This document shows, piece after piece, positions 61,030 to 64,000 of a stretch of DNA of 64,000 bases; the stretch's first letter is position 1, and every line of letters begins with the position of its first letter. The DNA lies in NCBI GenBank assembly GCA_004352715.1, contig SCFE01000058.1, positions 427,473-491,472 of the forward strand, in the 5' to 3' direction. The position numbers were made by a program, and so were the translations under genes. The DNA is from Hofstenia miamia (lineage: Eukaryota; Xenacoelomorpha; Acoela). Under the pieces are notes generated by a model. It saw only the letters and a program-made list of their open reading frames with translations. It ran no database searches and had not been told where the DNA came from.

Positions 61030-62029
61030 NNNNNNNNNNNNNNNNNNNNNNNNNNNNNNNNNNNNNNNNNNNNNNNNNNNNNNNNNNNNNNNNNNNNNNN
61101 NNNNNNNNNNNNNNNNNNNNNNNNNNNNNNNNNNNNNNNNNNNNNNNNNNNNNNNNNNNNNNNNNNNNNNNNNNNNNNNNNNNNNNNNNNNNNNNNNNNN
61201 NNNNNNNNNNNNNNNNNNNNNNNNNNNNNNNNNNNNNNNNNNNNNNNNNNNNNNNNNNNNNNNNNNNNNNNNNNNNNNNNNNNNNNNNNNNNNNNNNNNN
61301 NNNNNNNNNNNNNNNNNNNNNNNNNNNNNNNNNNNNNNNNNNNNNNNNNNNNNNNNNNNNNNNNNNNNNNNNNNNNNNNNNNNNNNNNNNNNNNNNNNNN
61401 NNNNNNNNNNNNNNNNNNNNNNNNNNNNNNNNNNNNNNNNNNNNNNNNNNNNNNNNNNNNNNNNNNNNNNNNNNNNNNNNNNNNNNNNNNNNNNNNNNNN
61501 NNNNNNNNNNNNNNNNNNNNNNNNNNNNNNNNNNNNNNNNNNNNNNNNNNNNNNNNNNNNNNNNNNNNNNNNNNNNNNNNNNNNNNNNNNNNNNNNNNNN
61601 NNNNNNNNNNNNNNNNNNNNNNNNNNNNNNNNNNNNNNNNNNNNNNNNNNNNNNNNNNNNNNNNNNNNNNNNNNNNNNNNNNNNNNNNNNNNNNNNNNNN
61701 NNNNNNNNNNNNNNNNNNNNNNNNNNNNNNNNNNNNNNNNNNNNNNNNNNNNNNNNNNNNNNNNNNNNNNNNNNNNNNNNNNNNNNNNNNNNNNNNNNNN
61801 NNNNNNNNNNNNNNNNNNNNNNNNNNNNNNNNNNNNNNNNNNNNNNNNNNNNNNNNNNNNNNNNNNNNNNNNNNNNNNNNNNNNNNNNNNNNNNNNNNNN
61901 NNNNNNNNNNNNNNNNNNNNNNNNNNNNNNNNNNNNNNNNNNNNNNNNNNNNNNNNNNNNNNNNNNNNNNNNNNNNNNNNNNNNNNNNNNNNNNNNNNNN
62001 NNNNNNNNNNNNNNNNNNNNNNNNNNNNN
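61030..62029. other. assembly gap (1000 N)
   Basis: Default-sized gap within or beside the second Penelope-like remnant. Confidence 0.95.
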
Positions 62030-62790
62030 TTCTCTTTATGCTTGTTCTTAATGTAAAGAGCTTCCATTATTCTTAAATTCTTGGTTCTTTTTAATATTGT
62101 AAAATTTTTTATGCTTGGTTGATGTTTATGCATAAATATTTCAGATTTTATATGTCCCTTAATATGTTCTTTTGCTCTTGTAATTAAATGACGACTTATT
62201 TTACCAAAGTATGGTTTTTGACAATCATCATAATTATATTCATAAACTACAGACAAAATCAAGTCTAGTTCACTGGGATCCTTATTTTTAATGATATCAG
62301 ATGTTCTTAATGATTTGAAAATTGGTGTTATGATGGTATTATTTAGATCTTTGTTAGGCATTTGAAGTTTTAATTTAAGGGTTCTTATAGACACTTCACT
62401 ATGGCAATTTTCAATAGATTTTTTAATGCGCTTGGTTTTCATTTTCACAGATGTTATCAGGTATTGGATTTAGAAGGTTTTTATTTACAATCTTTTTAAT
62501 GTATTTGTGACGATAGCCATTTGCTTCAAAGTAGATCTAATGATTAAGTTATATTTTTATAGCTTGATTATAAATTTATTATTCGATAAAAGATGCATTT
62601 TATTGTATTTTTTATAGCTGTCTTCAAAATATGACGAAATAGGAATGTATTAACCACTATTTATTTTCTTCAAATACATTTTTGTTTGGAATTCGGTGTT
62701 TAAGTTGGTTACAGGTGCATCAAGAAATTTTAATTGGCTATTCTTCTTCCATTATAAATTTGATTTCTTCCACTTATATATTAAAATTTA
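62030..62790 (-). pseudogene. Penelope-like element, GIY-YIG part, decayed
   Basis: The minus strand reads VYEYNYDDCQKPYFGKISRH, then RAKEHIKGHIKSEIFMHKHQ and MEALYIKNKH. It is clearly homologous to the intact PLE in intron 5 (YKYSCDECNASYIGETRRHL, EHLRGH-TSEIYLHHHQ). The YIG core Tyr-Ile-Gly reads Tyr-Phe-Gly and the first CxxC cysteine is Tyr. Upstream, broken frames resemble the RT thumb (NFLMHL, YRK-like words). A different, older PLE lineage or copy. Confidence 0.7.
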
Positions 62791-62824
62791 GCAAAGAGCA
62801 AGAACAAACAAACTTTCTACAAAA

Positions 62825-63133
62825 ATGCTTCTAATACAATGTAATAGCGAAGTTTTTAACAATATCCCATTTTTCAAATCAGGACCTAGACGAACACAAA
62901 GGAAAATATTAAAAGATGCAGAATCCAACAAAATAGATGAAGAATTAGAATATCAGCTAAGTCAACTTAACAAATATAAATTAAACATATTTTCCAAGTT
63001 AATATCAATTGACTACAACGAAAAAAATCAATGATGTTAAATTACGACATGAAAAGAAACTTAAAAATCTAACTACGAATTTTAACTAAGGATAAAGAAA
63101 TAGCTCCTTCATTTGGCATGAATATGAGCTGGC
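62825..63133 (+). pseudogene. possible N-terminal part of a plus-strand Penelope-like element
   Basis: A plus-strand frame reads RRTQRKILKDAESNKIDEEL then, after a small shift, LRHEKKLKNLTTNFN before the gap. The H-xx-KL-NL motif is seen upstream of the RT domain in PLE proteins. If right, it lies head-to-head with the minus-strand PLE remnant. Confidence 0.25.
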
Positions 63134-63839
63134 NNNNNNNNNNNNNNNNNNNNNNNNNNNNNNNNNNNNNNNNNNNNNNNNNNNNNNNNNNNNNNNNNNN
63201 NNNNNNNNNNNNNNNNNNNNNNNNNNNNNNNNNNNNNNNNNNNNNNNNNNNNNNNNNNNNNNNNNNNNNNNNNNNNNNNNNNNNNNNNNNNNNNNNNNNN
63301 NNNNNNNNNNNNNNNNNNNNNNNNNNNNNNNNNNNNNNNNNNNNNNNNNNNNNNNNNNNNNNNNNNNNNNNNNNNNNNNNNNNNNNNNNNNNNNNNNNNN
63401 NNNNNNNNNNNNNNNNNNNNNNNNNNNNNNNNNNNNNNNNNNNNNNNNNNNNNNNNNNNNNNNNNNNNNNNNNNNNNNNNNNNNNNNNNNNNNNNNNNNN
63501 NNNNNNNNNNNNNNNNNNNNNNNNNNNNNNNNNNNNNNNNNNNNNNNNNNNNNNNNNNNNNNNNNNNNNNNNNNNNNNNNNNNNNNNNNNNNNNNNNNNN
63601 NNNNNNNNNNNNNNNNNNNNNNNNNNNNNNNNNNNNNNNNNNNNNNNNNNNNNNNNNNNNNNNNNNNNNNNNNNNNNNNNNNNNNNNNNNNNNNNNNNNN
63701 NNNNNNNNNNNNNNNNNNNNNNNNNNNNNNNNNNNNNNNNNNNNNNNNNNNNNNNNNNNNNNNNNNNNNNNNNNNNNNNNNNNNNNNNNNNNNNNNNNNN
63801 NNNNNNNNNNNNNNNNNNNNNNNNNNNNNNNNNNNNNNN
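63134..63839. other. assembly gap (706 N), (TA)n on the right
   Basis: The gap ends in a short TA run (63840-63850). The remaining 150 bases of the window show no gene. Confidence 0.95.
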
Positions 63840-64000
63840 ATATATATATATTGTAGCATCAACTGAATTAGTGTTAGCATATTAGCATAATACAAGCATC
63901 ATCTATAGATCAAGACGTAAATAACAACTGTTCAAAAGCACTGATAGAGAATTTTATAAAGAAAATTGCACGATTGCATTAGTGAATGAGTAATACTACT

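Overview
This is AT-rich animal nuclear DNA. Coding sequence is cut into short exons with GT-AG introns, and repeats take up most of the space. (TA)n microsatellites are scattered throughout, and runs of N or single n's mark scaffold joins. A six-exon group II amino-acid decarboxylase, a signal-peptide/PAN-like/EGF extracellular protein, and a mix of Penelope-like, LINE, Ty3/gypsy, Tc1/mariner, Tigger-like, hAT and Mutator-like remnants point to an invertebrate. A cnidarian would fit, but the sequence alone does not fix the taxon.

Layout. 0-5.7 kb: repeats only, dominated by a foldback-like long inverted repeat (about 2.11-5.66 kb) containing two unmerged assembly duplications. 5.7-13.3 kb: unassigned DNA, a decayed Ty3/gypsy integrase (about 9.06-9.31 kb) in a G-poor stretch, a possible ADAM disintegrin fragment (about 11.93 kb), and an LTR-element 3' end with a well-delimited 210-bp LTR (13050-13259). 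13.3-27.6 kb: mostly empty, with one convincing but unidentified minus-strand terminal exon (18225-18446), a Tigger/jerky-like pseudogene and a Tc1 scrap. 27594-42809 (+): the decarboxylase gene, the best-supported gene here. Its six exons join into 548 codons, and its introns hold MITEs, two hAT-type TIR elements and an antisense Penelope-like element. 43.9-49.1 kb: LINE and Tc1 fragments broken by large gaps. 51181-53477 (+): three exons of a secreted or membrane PAN/EGF protein whose remaining exons are not visible. 54.8-63.1 kb: transposon graveyard, mostly minus strand: LINE endonuclease and RT, a truncated Tc1, a hAT-like transposase, a Mutator-like transposase and Penelope-like remnants.

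The two host genes are unrelated. The decarboxylase would convert an aromatic or imidazole amino acid to a biogenic amine in the cytosol. Its substrate is uncertain because it has a histidine-decarboxylase-like serine near the active site, an altered sequence just before the PLP lysine and a shortened catalytic loop. The PAN/EGF protein would act outside the cell. I found no CRISPR array, bacterial operon, tRNA or rRNA. The most useful second-look items are the decarboxylase active site, its uniform phase-1 introns, the heterozygous-looking Penelope insertion with a hammerhead-like 3' end, the foldback repeat, and the EGF exon pair separated by at most 40 bp.
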